A DNA stretch of 64,000 nucleotides from the NCBI RefSeq assembly GCF_004000885.1, contig NZ_BIMC01000001.1:744001-808000 (forward strand), in the 5' to 3' direction. Each line of letters starts with the position of its first letter. Position 1 is the stretch's first letter. Shown one piece after another: positions 34,126 through 43,920 of this stretch. The notes beneath the pieces were generated by a model. That model saw only the letters and a program-made list of their open reading frames with translations, searched no databases and was not told the DNA's origin. The translations under genes were made by a program, and so were the position numbers. This DNA comes from Paenibacillus glucanolyticus NBRC 15330 (GTDB lineage: Bacteria > Bacillota > Bacilli > Paenibacillales > Paenibacillaceae).

Positions 34126-35007
34126 TTACAGGGAAGAGAGTATACGGCGGATAAAAGCAGCCTCATTCTCGCTTGGAGAAACAAGCGGCAGACGAACATC
34201 GCCGACCTGATATCCGCGCTCCGTCAAGGCGAATTTGACCGCCGAGGGATTCGGAAGCGGCTCAGGGCATTCAAAGAGACCTTTAAACAGCGGGAACAGT
34301 GATTGATGAAGCTTTGCGGCTTCCTTCACATCGCCCTCCACATAAGCATGAATCATATCCTTCATCTGGGCTCCGGCAATATGGCTGGCCACACTTACGA
34401 TCCCGTAGGCACCAACCGACAGCGCAGGCAGCGCAGCAGAGTCGTCACCGGAATATACAATAAACCCGTCCGGAGCTCCTGCCACAATGCTGGTGACCTG
34501 GTCGATCGAAGCACATTCCTTGGTTGCCACGATGTTCGGAAGTTGAGCCAGGCGCAAGGTCGTAGCCGTACTCAGGCTAATGCCCGTGCGTCCAGGCACA
34601 TTGTACAGCATGACAGGCAGTGATGTCGCCGCGGCAATGGCCTCGAAGTGCCTGTAGAGTCCTTCCTGGTTCGGCTTATTATAGTACGGAGCGACAAGTA
34701 AAATGCCGTCGACACCGCAGTCCTCTGCTTTTTTCGTCAATTCTGCAGAATGTGCCGTATCATTGCTGCCGGTACCCGCGATAATCTTGCTTCTTCCAGC
34801 TGCCTGCTTCACAGCAAAAGAAAACAGCTCGAGCTTCTCGGTTTCACTTAGCGTAGGTGATTCACCCGTTGTTCCTGCGATGACTAACGAGTCCGACTTC
34901 TGATCAACAATCAGATGCTCAATAAGCCTCGCAGTCTCGTCCCAATTGATCTGACCATTCCGATCAAAAGGGGTAACCATGGCAGTAATCAATCTTCCGA
35001 AATCCAC
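34126..35007 (-). CDS. dapA: 4-hydroxy-tetrahydrodipicolinate synthase
   Basis: 293 residues of the DapA barrel with Schiff-base lysine K163 (ATKECAS), Y135 and R140 (YNVPGRTG), and the TTGES loop (46-50). It condenses pyruvate with aspartate semialdehyde; the product feeds both lysine/DAP and, via dpaA/dpaB, dipicolinate. GTG start with GGAGGAG upstream. Last gene of the dpaA-dpaB-(asd)-dapG-dapA group. Confidence 0.96.
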   Translation of the reverse strand: MDFGRLITAMVTPFDRNGQINWDETARLIEHLIVDQKSDSLVIAGTTGESPTLSETEKLELFSFAVKQAAGRSKIIAGTGSNDTAHSAELTKKAEDCGVDGILLVAPYYNKPNQEGLYRHFEAIAAATSLPVMLYNVPGRTGISLSTATTLRLAQLPNIVATKECASIDQVTSIVAGAPDGFIVYSGDDSAALPALSVGAYGIVSVASHIAGAQMKDMIHAYVEGDVKEAAKLHQSLFPLFKGLFECPEPLPNPSAVKFALTERGYQVGDVRLPLVSPSENEAAFIRRILSSL

Positions 35008-35022
35008 AATGACTCCTCCTTA

Positions 35023-35045
35023 AAGCTCTCTCGAGCGGAGAGCTT
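35023..35045 (-). other. Hairpin just upstream of the dapA ribosome site
   Basis: Perfect 8-bp stem AAGCTCTC/GAGAGCTT with a 7-base loop ends immediately before the dapA ribosome site. There is no T run, so it is more likely an mRNA processing or stability element than a terminator. Confidence 0.5.
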
Positions 35046-35117
35046 CCTTCGTAAGTAATCTATATTTGATGTTTCATTTCAACTTACCTCTGGCCTGCGT
35101 GCGCTCTGAAATACAGC

Positions 35118-36332
35118 TTATACATGTAGTTCGAATTTATGATGCAGTGCGCGCAGCGCTTGAGCCATATCTTCCTTCTTCACGAGTACCCATATCGTTG
35201 TGTTCGAATCGGCCGATTGCAGAATCGATATATCATGCTCACTTAAGGATTCTACGATTTTGGCCATAATGCCCGGGACGCCATTTATACCGCCGCCGAT
35301 AACGGATACCTTCGCACAGCCGGACAAGCTTTTGGGTTTCAAATCCAGACCCTGCAGCACTTCGATCGCTTTCTCCGAATCGCTGTCAAATACGGTATAA
35401 AGCACTCCCGTAGGGGTAACATTAATAAAGTCTACACTGATGGAATGTTCAGCCATCGATTTGAACACCTTCAGTTGAAGACCTTCCGTACGGTCACATT
35501 CCACTGAAATTTGCGTGATATTACTTACATATGCAACTCCCGTCACAAAGCGGTCTACAATGCCAGACTGAATATCTCTGAAACCTTCCGGCTGGGTAAC
35601 CAGCGTTCCCTCATTATCCGAGAAGGTTGACCGCACTCTGACCGGAATTTGGGATTGCATGGCAATCTCAACCGCTCTGGGATGTATGACCTTAGCACCC
35701 TGATGAGCCATATTACAGATCTCTGTATAACTCACATAACTGAGCGGCTTCGCATCCTCAACAATTCGGGGATCCGCTGTAAGGATACCGTTAACATCCG
35801 TATAGATGTCCACCATCTCCGCACGAAGTGCCGCACCCAGTGCAGTAGCCGAAGTATCACTGCCTCCCCTGCCCAGCGTTGTAAAGTCTCCAGAATCCGT
35901 CTGGCCCTGGAAGCCTGTCACAATAACCACTTGATGATACTCCAATTCCTTTAATACTCGTTCAGGTTTTACGTCCTTAATGCGTGCATTTCCGAAGTGA
36001 TCGTCTGTAAGAAATCCGGCTTGAGCACCTGTCAGCACCGTTGCGGTTATCCCTTCATGCTGAAGCAGACTGCACAGTGTCGTTGCTGAGATAATCTCTC
36101 CGCAGCAGAGAAGCAAATCCCGCTCTCTGCTAGGCAGGGCGTTGCCGTTATGCCCGATCCAATCCAGAAGGGTATCTGTAGCATAAGGCTCTCCGCGGCG
36201 TCCCATAGCCGATACAACCACCACTAATTGGTATTGGTTGGCCAGTTCGCGCTGAATGTGCCCGATAACATGGGTTCTTGCTTGCGGTGTAGACAATGAT
36301 GTTCCGCCGAATTTTTGAACTAAGATGCGCAT
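35118..36332 (-). CDS. dapG: Aspartate kinase I (DapG type)
   Basis: 404 residues. N-terminal kinase domain with VQKFGGTSL and GRGGSDTSATALGAAL, and C-terminal tandem ACT domains (SVDFINVTPTGVLYTVF; VSVIGGGINGVPGIMAKIVESL). In B. subtilis DapG is the meso-DAP-sensitive isozyme encoded in the dipicolinate operon, the same location as here. It supplies aspartyl phosphate for Asd; the asd gene that should precede it is broken. Confidence 0.95.
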   Translation of the reverse strand: MRILVQKFGGTSLSTPQARTHVIGHIQRELANQYQLVVVVSAMGRRGEPYATDTLLDWIGHNGNALPSRERDLLLCCGEIISATTLCSLLQHEGITATVLTGAQAGFLTDDHFGNARIKDVKPERVLKELEYHQVVIVTGFQGQTDSGDFTTLGRGGSDTSATALGAALRAEMVDIYTDVNGILTADPRIVEDAKPLSYVSYTEICNMAHQGAKVIHPRAVEIAMQSQIPVRVRSTFSDNEGTLVTQPEGFRDIQSGIVDRFVTGVAYVSNITQISVECDRTEGLQLKVFKSMAEHSISVDFINVTPTGVLYTVFDSDSEKAIEVLQGLDLKPKSLSGCAKVSVIGGGINGVPGIMAKIVESLSEHDISILQSADSNTTIWVLVKKEDMAQALRALHHKFELHV

Positions 36333-36402
36333 TGAATATTCCTCCGTTTATATATGCCCAGGAGACGTAAATTGCGGGCCTACCGACTGAAACGGCCGGC
36401 TG

Positions 36403-36925
36403 TTAAGCCTGGCCGTTCCGTTTGTTCACAATGAGTTCTGCGATTTCCACGGCATTCCATGCCGCACCCTTTAGAAGGTTATCTGAAACGATCCACATGT
36501 TGGCCTACGCTTATGCGCCAGACCGCGGCGAAGCCGACCTACGAAAACATCCGGTTTCCCTTGGCATCCGTATCCAGCGGGTCCGATTGAAAGCTTGGAT
36601 CCTCAACCAGCGTAACTCCGGGTGCATTCGACAGAAGCCGTTGAACATCTTCCAGATCATCGTCATTCTTGAATTCCCACATACACGGATTCAGAATGCC
36701 TCTCACAACCGGGATACGTACACAGATAGCCGTCACTTCGATGGATTCGTCGCCCATAATTTTTCTGGTCTCGTGGACCATCTTCATTTCTTCTAATGGA
36801 TAACCATTCTCTGTACATTTATCGATCTGCGGAATCGCATTAAAGGCAGTTTGATGTTTCACGGGCAGCGATCCGACAGGTAAAATGTCAAGCCTCATCT
36901 CTTGACCAGCAAGAACTTCTGGGCT
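36403..36925 (-). pseudogene. asd: Remnant of aspartate-semialdehyde dehydrogenase
   Basis: Only the C-terminal third of Asd can be read. An open part (36539-36919) gives EVLAGQE, LPVGSLPVKHQTAFNAIPQIDK, EEMKMVHETRKIM and APGVTLVEDP. A frameshift near 36545-36550 (GNRMF-stop where GNPDVFVGR is expected, consistent with loss of one C) and a second near 36500 separate it from [22 protein letters not shown], ending at TAA 36403-36405. The whole NAD-binding half and the active-site cysteine region, roughly 190 residues, are missing: fewer than 110 bases lie between this remnant and dpaB, with an in-frame TAG at 36926-36928. It cannot encode a working enzyme, so another asd should exist in the genome. 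Confidence 0.9.
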
Positions 36926-37028
36926 CTAGCACAGTATGCTTGCTGATCTGCCTGATCTCTCCGTCAAGAATAAAACGATGGCTGCAGTTGTTTCTAGAAT
37001 GCGTATCGGGCTACAAGACCTTAACGCA

Positions 37029-37616
37029 TTAAGAATATTCCACAATCATCGGCTGCAGCTGTTTCCCTTCAAGAGCCGCATAACACGCTTCCGGAATGAG
37101 ATTCATTTTGGCGACAAGCGAGTTTGGTTTCTGCTGGGGATTATCCTGCCCATACGGAACAAAATAGATGTTCTTCGTAATCAGCAGTTTAGCGATATTC
37201 GCCGCATTTAGCCCAAGGCCATCGTTTGTTGAGATCGCCAGCACAAGCGGCCTTCCATTTCTCATCTGCGCCTTGGCTGCCATTAAGACAGGACTGTCAG
37301 TCATCGCATTGGCCAGCTTGCTGGTCGTATTTCCCGTGCAAGGAGCAATGACCAAAACGTCAAGAAGCTTCGATGGGCCTAGTGGTTCCGCGTCAACAAT
37401 TGTAGAAATAATATCATTACCCGTAATATCTTTCAACTGTTTCTGCCAATTTTCCGACGTGCCGAATCGGGTATCCGTTGTCATGATCGTGCTGGATACA
37501 ATCGGCACCACGTTGGCTCCCCCGTCCTTAAACCGCTGGATCTGCGGCATCACTTCTTCAAGCGTGCAGTGTGATCCTGTCAGGGCATAACCCACTGTCT
37601 TTCCATTCCAATTCAT
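37029..37616 (-). CDS. dpaB: Dipicolinate synthase subunit B
   Basis: 195 residues of the flavoprotein-like DpaB/SpoVFB family: GYALTGSHCTLEEVMPQIQ, VIAPCTGNTTSKLANAMTDSPVLMAAKA and NDGLGLNAANIAKLL. With DpaA it oxidises dihydrodipicolinate to dipicolinic acid in the mother cell for export to the spore core. Its ATG directly follows the dpaA stop with no gap. Confidence 0.95.
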   Translation of the reverse strand: MNWNGKTVGYALTGSHCTLEEVMPQIQRFKDGGANVVPIVSSTIMTTDTRFGTSENWQKQLKDITGNDIISTIVDAEPLGPSKLLDVLVIAPCTGNTTSKLANAMTDSPVLMAAKAQMRNGRPLVLAISTNDGLGLNAANIAKLLITKNIYFVPYGQDNPQQKPNSLVAKMNLIPEACYAALEGKQLQPMIVEYS

Positions 37617-38513
37617 CTACGCATCCCCCCGAATCTTGATTTCTTCAGAAATCAGCTCCACCAGCGTATTGGCCATAATGATGCCAGCTGTTTTTGGAGC
37701 CACGATTCCGGGTAGTCCGGGTGCGAGCATGGCTTTGATACCCCGTTTCTCGGCATAGCGAAAATCGCATCCGCCGGGTGCGGAGGCGAGATCAATGATA
37801 ACTGCCTCCCGAGGCATTTTCGAGATGATTTGTGCTGTGACTATCATAGTTGGAATCGTGTTAAAAAGCAAGTCAATAGAAGGCACATAAGACCCTAAAT
37901 CCCTTACCAGGAAAGGTTTCCAGCCCATTTCCTCAGCTCTGGCATAATGCTCCGATTTGCGTACGCCCATCAGAATTTTGGCACCCAAACCTTGCAAGCT
38001 GCGAGCCATTGTAAAGCCTGTTCGTCCCATGCCAAGCACCATGCTGGTTGAACCGTGAATCGTAAAATCCGTATTCTGGATCGCCATCATCAGCGCACCT
38101 TCCGCTGTCGGAATTGAATTATAGATGGCAACATCGTCCCTCTCCAATATCTCTACCAGCTTGATCTTATATTTGTCACATAGCGAGCGCAAATACGGTT
38201 TCGCCATGCCTGTATAGATCACTCCATGACCGGGCATTGCTGCGATATGCTCCTCCTGCAGTCGCAATGGCCCTTCTGAGAACAGCGCACTGACACGTCC
38301 CTCATCATCACATCCAACCACAGGCAGGATCAGAGCATCTGCGTCCGATAACAGCTCCGGTGTGAACTGCTCACGAGTCACTCCCTGAAACGAATCCTGC
38401 AGCTTCTCAAACCCGGCGATCATGACGGAGGCATCCATCTCAGCGCATTTGCGAATCACTTCAATTTGCCTTGCGTCTCCTCCAACAAAGACGGTCCGGA
38501 CTCCTGTCAGCAT
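37617..38513 (-). CDS. dpaA: Dipicolinate synthase subunit A
   Basis: 298 residues from ATG 38513, beginning MLTGVRTVFVGGDARQIEVI. The NAD(P)-binding motif VLGMGRTGFTMARSLQGLGA and the C-terminal PGGCDFRYAEKRGIKAMLAPGLPGIVAPKTAG are characteristic. A TTG at 38537 overlaps the AAGGAG ribosome site and is rejected. A SigK-like promoter lies 40-65 bases upstream, as expected for a mother-cell gene. Confidence 0.95.
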   Translation of the reverse strand: MLTGVRTVFVGGDARQIEVIRKCAEMDASVMIAGFEKLQDSFQGVTREQFTPELLSDADALILPVVGCDDEGRVSALFSEGPLRLQEEHIAAMPGHGVIYTGMAKPYLRSLCDKYKIKLVEILERDDVAIYNSIPTAEGALMMAIQNTDFTIHGSTSMVLGMGRTGFTMARSLQGLGAKILMGVRKSEHYARAEEMGWKPFLVRDLGSYVPSIDLLFNTIPTMIVTAQIISKMPREAVIIDLASAPGGCDFRYAEKRGIKAMLAPGLPGIVAPKTAGIIMANTLVELISEEIKIRGDA

Positions 38514-38551
38514 GGAAGGCCTCGCTCCTTTCTTCAAACCAACGTATAAAC

Positions 38552-38579
38552 CATCTTATGCTGCCGCCTATGGGGTGGT
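38552..38579 (-). promoter_or_regulatory. Candidate SigK promoter of the dpa operon
   Basis: Minus strand ACC (38579-38577), 16 bases, CATAAGATG (38560-38552), close to the SigK consensus MACM-N16/17-CATANNNTA with one mismatch at the last base. B. subtilis spoVF is SigK controlled. Confidence 0.5.
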
Positions 38580-38676
38580 GAGCGCATTTCAATTAAACTA
38601 CCGCCTTAACGCATTAAATAAAGCCGCAAACCCGACATGGCCCGTTCAGGTCGTTTGCTGCAGTACATCAGCAAAT

Positions 38677-38714
38677 TGAAAAAACACCGCCCGGTACAAA
38701 CCGTGGCGGTGTTT
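38677..38714 (-). terminator. Intrinsic terminator after dut
   Basis: Stem AAACACCGCC/GGCGGTGTTT continued by an inner CGGT/ACCG pair, followed by T residues on the minus strand. Confidence 0.88.
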
Positions 38715-38763
38715 AGCGTGTGCTGTATGATGTTGATGATATCAGAAGCTTTCTTGCTTGAAT

Positions 38764-39210
38764 TTACTTGCCGGTATGTCCGAATCCACCCGCACCCCGT
38801 ACGGTGTCGGACAATTCCTCTACCTCTATGAATTCCACGGCAGGGACGGTTTTAAACACCATTTGAGCGATGCGCTCATGACGTTCTATCGCAAAAGGCT
38901 CCTGCCCCAGATTGACCAGCAGCACCTTAACCTCCCCGCGATAATCGGCATCAATGGTGCCGGGGGAGTTCAGGCAGGTGATGCCGTGTTTGAATGCAAG
39001 CCCACTGCGAGGGCGGATCTGCGCTTCAAGCTCAGCCGGCATCGCGATTGCAAAGCCGGTCGGGATTAATTTGCGCTCGCCCGGATTTAAAACCACGGGC
39101 TCCGCAACCGCTGCATGCAGGTCGAAGCCTGCAGCAAGCTCGGACATTTTCACGGGCAGTTTAACATCTTCATTACCAGGCAATCTATTGATTTGAACGT
39201 AGTGCAACAA
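38764..39210 (-). CDS. dut: dUTP diphosphatase
   Basis: 148 residues with the five trimeric dUTPase motifs: [47 protein letters not shown] and [10 protein letters not shown]. It removes dUTP and supplies dUMP. The likely start is TTG 39210, 7 bases after AGGAGG; the ATG at 39216 is too close to that site and the ATG at 39231 precedes it. The gene begins inside the 3' end of mlpA in another frame. In B. subtilis ymxH occupies this place. Confidence 0.92.
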   Translation of the reverse strand: MLHYVQINRLPGNEDVKLPVKMSELAAGFDLHAAVAEPVVLNPGERKLIPTGFAIAMPAELEAQIRPRSGLAFKHGITCLNSPGTIDADYRGEVKVLLVNLGQEPFAIERHERIAQMVFKTVPAVEFIEVEELSDTVRGAGGFGHTGK

Positions 39211-40453
39211 ATTCATTCCTCCTAAGTACATTCAATGCTTTATCTGAAGTTCCTACCATCGCTAGTGCATATGGAGTCCCAAACATGCGGTCAAGAACCG
39301 CATCCACATCCTTCATGCTGACCTGCTCGATCCGCTTAATGATTTCGTCGAGGCTGAAATGATGGCCCAGCATCAATTCGTTCTTGCCCAAGCGATTCAT
39401 GCGGCTGCTCGTGCTCTCCAGACCAAGAATGAGGCTGCCCTTAAGTTGTTCCTTCCCCTTGCGCAGCTCCTCCTCGGTCATCCCATTGGTCGCCACATCA
39501 TGCAGCATTTCCGTGGTCAGTTGAAGTACTTCCTTCGTCTGCTTGGGAGCTGTACCCGCATAAATGGTAAACATGCCATTGTCGGCGTGGGAACTGTGGT
39601 AGGAATATACCGAATACGCCAATCCACGCTTTTCCCTGATCTCCTGGAACAGCCGTGAACTCATGCCGCCACCTATAGCATTATTAAGCAGCACCATCGC
39701 GTACTGAAGCTCGTCGCCGATGGAGCAGCCTGGAAACGACAGGCAGATATGATTTTGCTCTGTTTTTTTCTTGCGGAATTGCACGCCGTCCAGAAAAGCA
39801 GGCACAGCCAGCGGCTCGGCAGTTCCATGGTTTGTAAAACCGCCAAAATGGCGCTCCAACAGCTCGATCACTTCATCATTGATGTTGCCTGCAAGGGCAA
39901 TCACCGTATTCTCAATCGTATAGTGTGTGTCCATGTAGGATTTAAGCACCTGTGAATCCATCGATTCAAGCCGTTCCTTCGTGCCGAGAATCGGATAGGC
40001 GAGCGGATGATCCCCATAAACGGATAACGACATCAGATCATGAACCAAGTCATCGGGCGTATCCTCATACATCGCGATTTCTTCCAAAATCACATTTTTC
40101 TCTTTCGCCAGCTCACCCGCATCCAGCTTCGAGTTGAAGAACATGTCGGACAATACATCAACCGCAATCGGAAAATGCTCATCCAGCACCTTGGCGTAAT
40201 AACACGTGTATTCCTTGGAAGTGAAGGCATTAACGTTGCCGCCTATAGCATCAAATTCCTCTGCGATAGCACGGGCGTCAAAACGCTCCGTCCCTTTGAA
40301 CATCATATGCTCTATAAAATGCGTAATCCCGTTGATCTCAAGCGATTCATTGCGGGATCCAGTCTTTACCCAAATGCCGAATGAAACCGAGCGACTCGTC
40401 GGGATTTGCTCCATTACCACTCTCAGGCCGTTAGACAATTGTATTTTTTTCAC
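39185..40453 (-). CDS. mlpA: M16 family zinc metallopeptidase MlpA
   Basis: 422 residues from the GTG at 40453, which follows GGGGG by 7 bases. Complete inverted zinc motif H45-F-I-E48-H49 ([12 protein letters not shown]), the distal glutamate in [10 protein letters not shown], and the partner-type motif [15 protein letters not shown]. Corresponds to B. subtilis YmxG/MlpA, which affects extracellular protease output. Its last 26 bases overlap dut. Confidence 0.92.
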   Translation of the reverse strand: MKKIQLSNGLRVVMEQIPTSRSVSFGIWVKTGSRNESLEINGITHFIEHMMFKGTERFDARAIAEEFDAIGGNVNAFTSKEYTCYYAKVLDEHFPIAVDVLSDMFFNSKLDAGELAKEKNVILEEIAMYEDTPDDLVHDLMSLSVYGDHPLAYPILGTKERLESMDSQVLKSYMDTHYTIENTVIALAGNINDEVIELLERHFGGFTNHGTAEPLAVPAFLDGVQFRKKKTEQNHICLSFPGCSIGDELQYAMVLLNNAIGGGMSSRLFQEIREKRGLAYSVYSYHSSHADNGMFTIYAGTAPKQTKEVLQLTTEMLHDVATNGMTEEELRKGKEQLKGSLILGLESTSSRMNRLGKNELMLGHHFSLDEIIKRIEQVSMKDVDAVLDRMFGTPYALAMVGTSDKALNVLRRNEFVALRSNQ

Positions 40454-40544
40454 GATAGGGCCCCCTAACTGTTCCATCCAGGTTCACTTTAGCTGATCAA
40501 CAGCCTCATGCCATCCATCATTCTATCAAACTTTACCATCCGGC

Positions 40545-41531
40545 TCAACTTCCCTTAGGCATGATTCGTTCAGGGGAAAGCGTCTGACTGACCGTCCCAA
40601 TCTCCAGCCCTTTGGCCCTTATTCCGTCAATCATTCCTTTTAACGCTTGTGACGAGGAATCCGTAGGGTGCATCAGAATCAGGAAGCCCGGCTCCACCTT
40701 CGTGGATATCTTTTGAACGACCGCTTCCGGTGCAGGATGCTTCCAATCGATCGTATCGAGTGTCCACAGTACTGTTTTTAGCCCCCGTGCATGGGCGATG
40801 GATACAGTCTGCTGATTAAAGTCGCCGGAAGGCGGGGCAAACCATTTGTTCTCCACACCCAAACTTTCTTTCAGCAGATCCTGTGTTTTCGCGATTTCCA
40901 TCTCTGCCCGCTCCCTGCTGAGACGACTCATGTTAGGATGCGTATACGCATGATTTTCCACCTCATGACCTCTCTTCAAAATTTCGCCGGCCAGCTCCGG
41001 GTTCTTCTTCAGCCAGCTCCCATCCAGAAAAAAGGTCGTCTTCACGTTTTCCTTATCCAGCGTATTCAGCATCGGCACCAGGAATTCATTCCCCCACGCC
41101 ACATTAATCATGAGCGACACCATCGGCTTATTCGGGTTCCCTCGATAGATCGGCTGTTCACCCAGATCATTAAGAGTTACTTTAGCCGGTATTTGCCGGT
41201 AAACGTAAGGTATGGCCTCCCCGGGTTTTCGCTTTTTGGAAGATGCCGCTTTATATGTAGCTTCTACGTCAATCTCGATCCCGTTATAACCGGGAACCGC
41301 TTTCCATACCGAGTCAACCCTTGCATCAACGGGCTCGATTCGTGATTTCGCTGATGCGGCTTCAATCTGATTCAATAGATCCAGATCCACTGCCGTCTGT
41401 GTTCCATTTACGAAGTGCGCTTCCGGTTTCACCTGCAGCCCCGACACATATTCCCAAGCCCCGCTGAACACAGCGACAGCCGACACCATCGCGGCACCGG
41501 TTAGCAGCACGGCCATTTTTTTACCATTCAT
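40545..41531 (-). CDS. Polysaccharide deacetylase-like protein YlxY, predicted degenerate
   Basis: 328 residues. A signal-anchor helix (MAVLLTGAAMVSAVAVFSGAW) is followed by a NodB-like domain from about residue 145. The second NodB motif is present (HEVENHAYTHP), but the first, normally TFDDG with catalytic Asp and metal ligand, reads MINVAWGNE, so the metal and base aspartates are missing. APPSGDFN replaces the RxPxG motif. Probably a secreted or membrane-tethered binding protein rather than an active deacetylase (inference). It lies between pnp and mlpA as B. subtilis ylxY does. The ATG at 41531 follows GGGGAGGGTGG. Confidence 0.85.
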   Translation of the reverse strand: MNGKKMAVLLTGAAMVSAVAVFSGAWEYVSGLQVKPEAHFVNGTQTAVDLDLLNQIEAASAKSRIEPVDARVDSVWKAVPGYNGIEIDVEATYKAASSKKRKPGEAIPYVYRQIPAKVTLNDLGEQPIYRGNPNKPMVSLMINVAWGNEFLVPMLNTLDKENVKTTFFLDGSWLKKNPELAGEILKRGHEVENHAYTHPNMSRLSRERAEMEIAKTQDLLKESLGVENKWFAPPSGDFNQQTVSIAHARGLKTVLWTLDTIDWKHPAPEAVVQKISTKVEPGFLILMHPTDSSSQALKGMIDGIRAKGLEIGTVSQTLSPERIMPKGS

Positions 41532-41655
41532 GGGCAATCCACCCTCCCCTTGAGAAGCTTTGTCCCATTTTATGAGAGGATAGGCGGAATTATGTGCTGC
41601 TAGAAACGACACCGCATATTCAAGGCAGGATACGCCTGCGTATCTATTCATAAAA

Positions 41656-41690
41656 CAACCCCACAACGTGGGGCATATGCTGCGAAGCTT
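41656..41690 (+). repeat. Short hairpin repeat, copy A
   Basis: AACCCCACAACGTGGGG, a 6-bp stem with 3-base loop, followed by CATATGCTGCGAAGCTTATC. It resembles the first half of the larger element at 44162-44213 (about 28 of 38 positions by eye) but lacks the far arm. Confidence 0.5.
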
Positions 41691-41736
41691 ATCTAATATA
41701 GGTACGGGACCGAGAGAAACCGTGTTTCTTATGATC

Positions 41737-41773
41737 AAAAAAGAGCCAGAATGATAGGTTCTGCCTCTTTTTT
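41737..41773 (-). terminator. Intrinsic terminator after pnp
   Basis: Stem AAAAAAGAG/CTCTTTTTT continued by CAGAA/TTCTG, symmetric, between pnp and ylxY. Confidence 0.85.
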
Positions 41774-41814
41774 CTTCATCCATATCCTGTTCACAAACCA
41801 ACAAGCGCGAAAGC

Positions 41815-43920
41815 TTAAGAGCCGCTCTTGCTCGCTTCTGTAGTTAAAACCGCTTTGCGAGACAGGTTAATCCGTCCCTGCTGGTCGATTTCGGTAACCT
41901 TCACCGTAATGACATCACCAATCGCAACCACGTCCTCCACCTTCGCTACGCGCTCTGTAGAGAGCTGCGAGATGTGAACAAGCCCGTCTTTGTTCGGCAG
42001 AATTTCAACAAAAGCACCGAATTTCTCGATCCGTTTTACCGTACCTGTGTAAATTTCACCTACAGCTACTTCACGCACAATGCCTTCGATAATCGAAAGT
42101 GCTTTTTTGTTCATCTCATCATTGGCAGAAGCGATAAACACACGACCGTCTTGCTCGATATCGATCTTTACGCCGGTTTCCTCAATGATTTTGTTGATGA
42201 TTTTGCCGCCAGCACCGATTACATCGCGAATTTTGTCCGGATTGATCTGCATGGTAATAATTTTAGGCGCATATTGGGACAAGCTCGTTCTTGGCTGCTG
42301 AATGGCTTCTGCCATTTTCCCAAGAATGTGCATGCGTCCTTCTTTTGCCTGCTGCAGAGCTTCCTGCAAAATCGCACGGTCGATTCCATCGATTTTGATA
42401 TCCATTTGAATGGCGGTAACCCCTTCAGGCGTACCTGCAACTTTAAAGTCCATATCGCCAAGATGGTCTTCCATGCCTTGAATATCCGTTAGAATGGAGA
42501 CATGATCCCCGTCCTTGATCAAGCCCATCGCTACGCCGGCTACAGGAGCTTTGATGGGTACCCCTGCATCCATCATAGCCAGTGTGCTTGCGCATATGCT
42601 GGCTTGGGAAGTCGAACCGTTCGATTCAATAACTTCTGACACCAGGCGAATCGTGTACGGGAACTCAACTTCGTTCGGAATGACTTTGGACAAGGCACGC
42701 TCGCCGAGCGCTCCATGCCCGATTTCACGACGGCCTGGAGCACGAAGTGGACGAGCTTCCCCTACGCTGAATGGCGGGAAGTTGTAGTGATGCATGAAAC
42801 GCTTAGTCTCTTCCAGATCGATACCATCGAGAATCTGCACATCGCCAAGGGCACCTAGAGTACATACGCTGAGAGCTTGGGTTTGTCCACGCGTAAACAG
42901 ACCGGAACCATGCGTTCTAGGAAGCAGGCTAGTATCACAATCGATAGGACGGATCTCAGACAGACCACGGCCATCCGGACGAACCTTGTCATGCGTAATC
43001 AGACGTCGGACTTCTTCCTTCACGATATCGTGAAGCACCTCTTTAACATCCTTCAACAATTCAGGAGTCTCGATATACTTCTCTTCAAACACGGTATACG
43101 CTTCTTCGTTGATGGCGTCAATTGCATCCTGGCGGGCATGTTTCTCCTCGATGCGAACGGCTTCAACCAGACGAGCTGCGGCGAAATCACGCACTTCACG
43201 ATTCACCGCTTCATTGACAGCATGGAGCTTAACTGCCATTTTCTCTTTACCGCAAGCAGCCACGAGCTCTTCGATCTTAGCTACGATTTTCTTGATTTCC
43301 TCATGTCCGAACATGATGGCTTCCAGCATGACTTCCTCAGGAACTTCGTTCGCTTCAGCTTCAACCATCATGATGGCGTCTTTAGTACCTGATACAACTA
43401 GATAGATATCACTTGCTTCCTGCTGTGCAATATCCGGATTCACGACAAAATTGCCATCCACACGCCCTACGGCTACGCCGCCAATCGGACCGTTGAAAGG
43501 CACATCCGAGATACTCAGAGCTGCGGAAGTACCGATCATAGCCGCGATTTCCGGCTCACAATCCTGATCCACACTCATAACCAGGTTCAGAACCTGAACA
43601 TCATTACGGAATCCTTCCGGGAACAGCGGACGAATCGGACGGTCTGTCAGACGGCTGGCAAGAATCGCTTTCTCGCTCGGTCTGCCTTCCCGTTTAATAA
43701 ATCCACCCGGAATTTTACCGACTGCGTACAATCTCTCCTCGTAGTTGACCGTTAATGGAAAGAAATCCAAATCCTTCGGTTCACTGGAAGCTGTCACTGT
43801 ACACAGGACTGCTGTTTCGCCGTAACGAATCATAACAGCCGCATTTGCCTGCTTCGCAAGGCGCCCTGTTTCGAACACGAGGGGTCTTCCGCCAAGCTGC
43901 ATTTCAACACGTGTTTCCAT
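41815..43920 (-). CDS. pnp: Polyribonucleotide nucleotidyltransferase (PNPase)
   Basis: 701 residues: two RNase PH-like domains, the second with [14 protein letters not shown] and [13 protein letters not shown], then a KH domain ([20 protein letters not shown]) and an S1 domain ([31 protein letters not shown]). 3'-to-5' phosphorolytic exonuclease of the degradosome. The ATG at 43920 follows GAGGAGGG; longer in-frame starts have no site. It sits downstream of rpsO, the usual order. Confidence 0.96.
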   Translation of the reverse strand: METRVEMQLGGRPLVFETGRLAKQANAAVMIRYGETAVLCTVTASSEPKDLDFFPLTVNYEERLYAVGKIPGGFIKREGRPSEKAILASRLTDRPIRPLFPEGFRNDVQVLNLVMSVDQDCEPEIAAMIGTSAALSISDVPFNGPIGGVAVGRVDGNFVVNPDIAQQEASDIYLVVSGTKDAIMMVEAEANEVPEEVMLEAIMFGHEEIKKIVAKIEELVAACGKEKMAVKLHAVNEAVNREVRDFAAARLVEAVRIEEKHARQDAIDAINEEAYTVFEEKYIETPELLKDVKEVLHDIVKEEVRRLITHDKVRPDGRGLSEIRPIDCDTSLLPRTHGSGLFTRGQTQALSVCTLGALGDVQILDGIDLEETKRFMHHYNFPPFSVGEARPLRAPGRREIGHGALGERALSKVIPNEVEFPYTIRLVSEVIESNGSTSQASICASTLAMMDAGVPIKAPVAGVAMGLIKDGDHVSILTDIQGMEDHLGDMDFKVAGTPEGVTAIQMDIKIDGIDRAILQEALQQAKEGRMHILGKMAEAIQQPRTSLSQYAPKIITMQINPDKIRDVIGAGGKIINKIIEETGVKIDIEQDGRVFIASANDEMNKKALSIIEGIVREVAVGEIYTGTVKRIEKFGAFVEILPNKDGLVHISQLSTERVAKVEDVVAIGDVITVKVTEIDQQGRINLSRKAVLTTEASKSGS

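Noticed and set aside
36392..36420. Hairpin AACGGCC/GGCCGTT between the asd remnant and dapG as a terminator
   Set aside because: The tail has few T residues and the stem has a bulge. If it terminated, dapG would be uncoupled, but the evidence is too weak to call.
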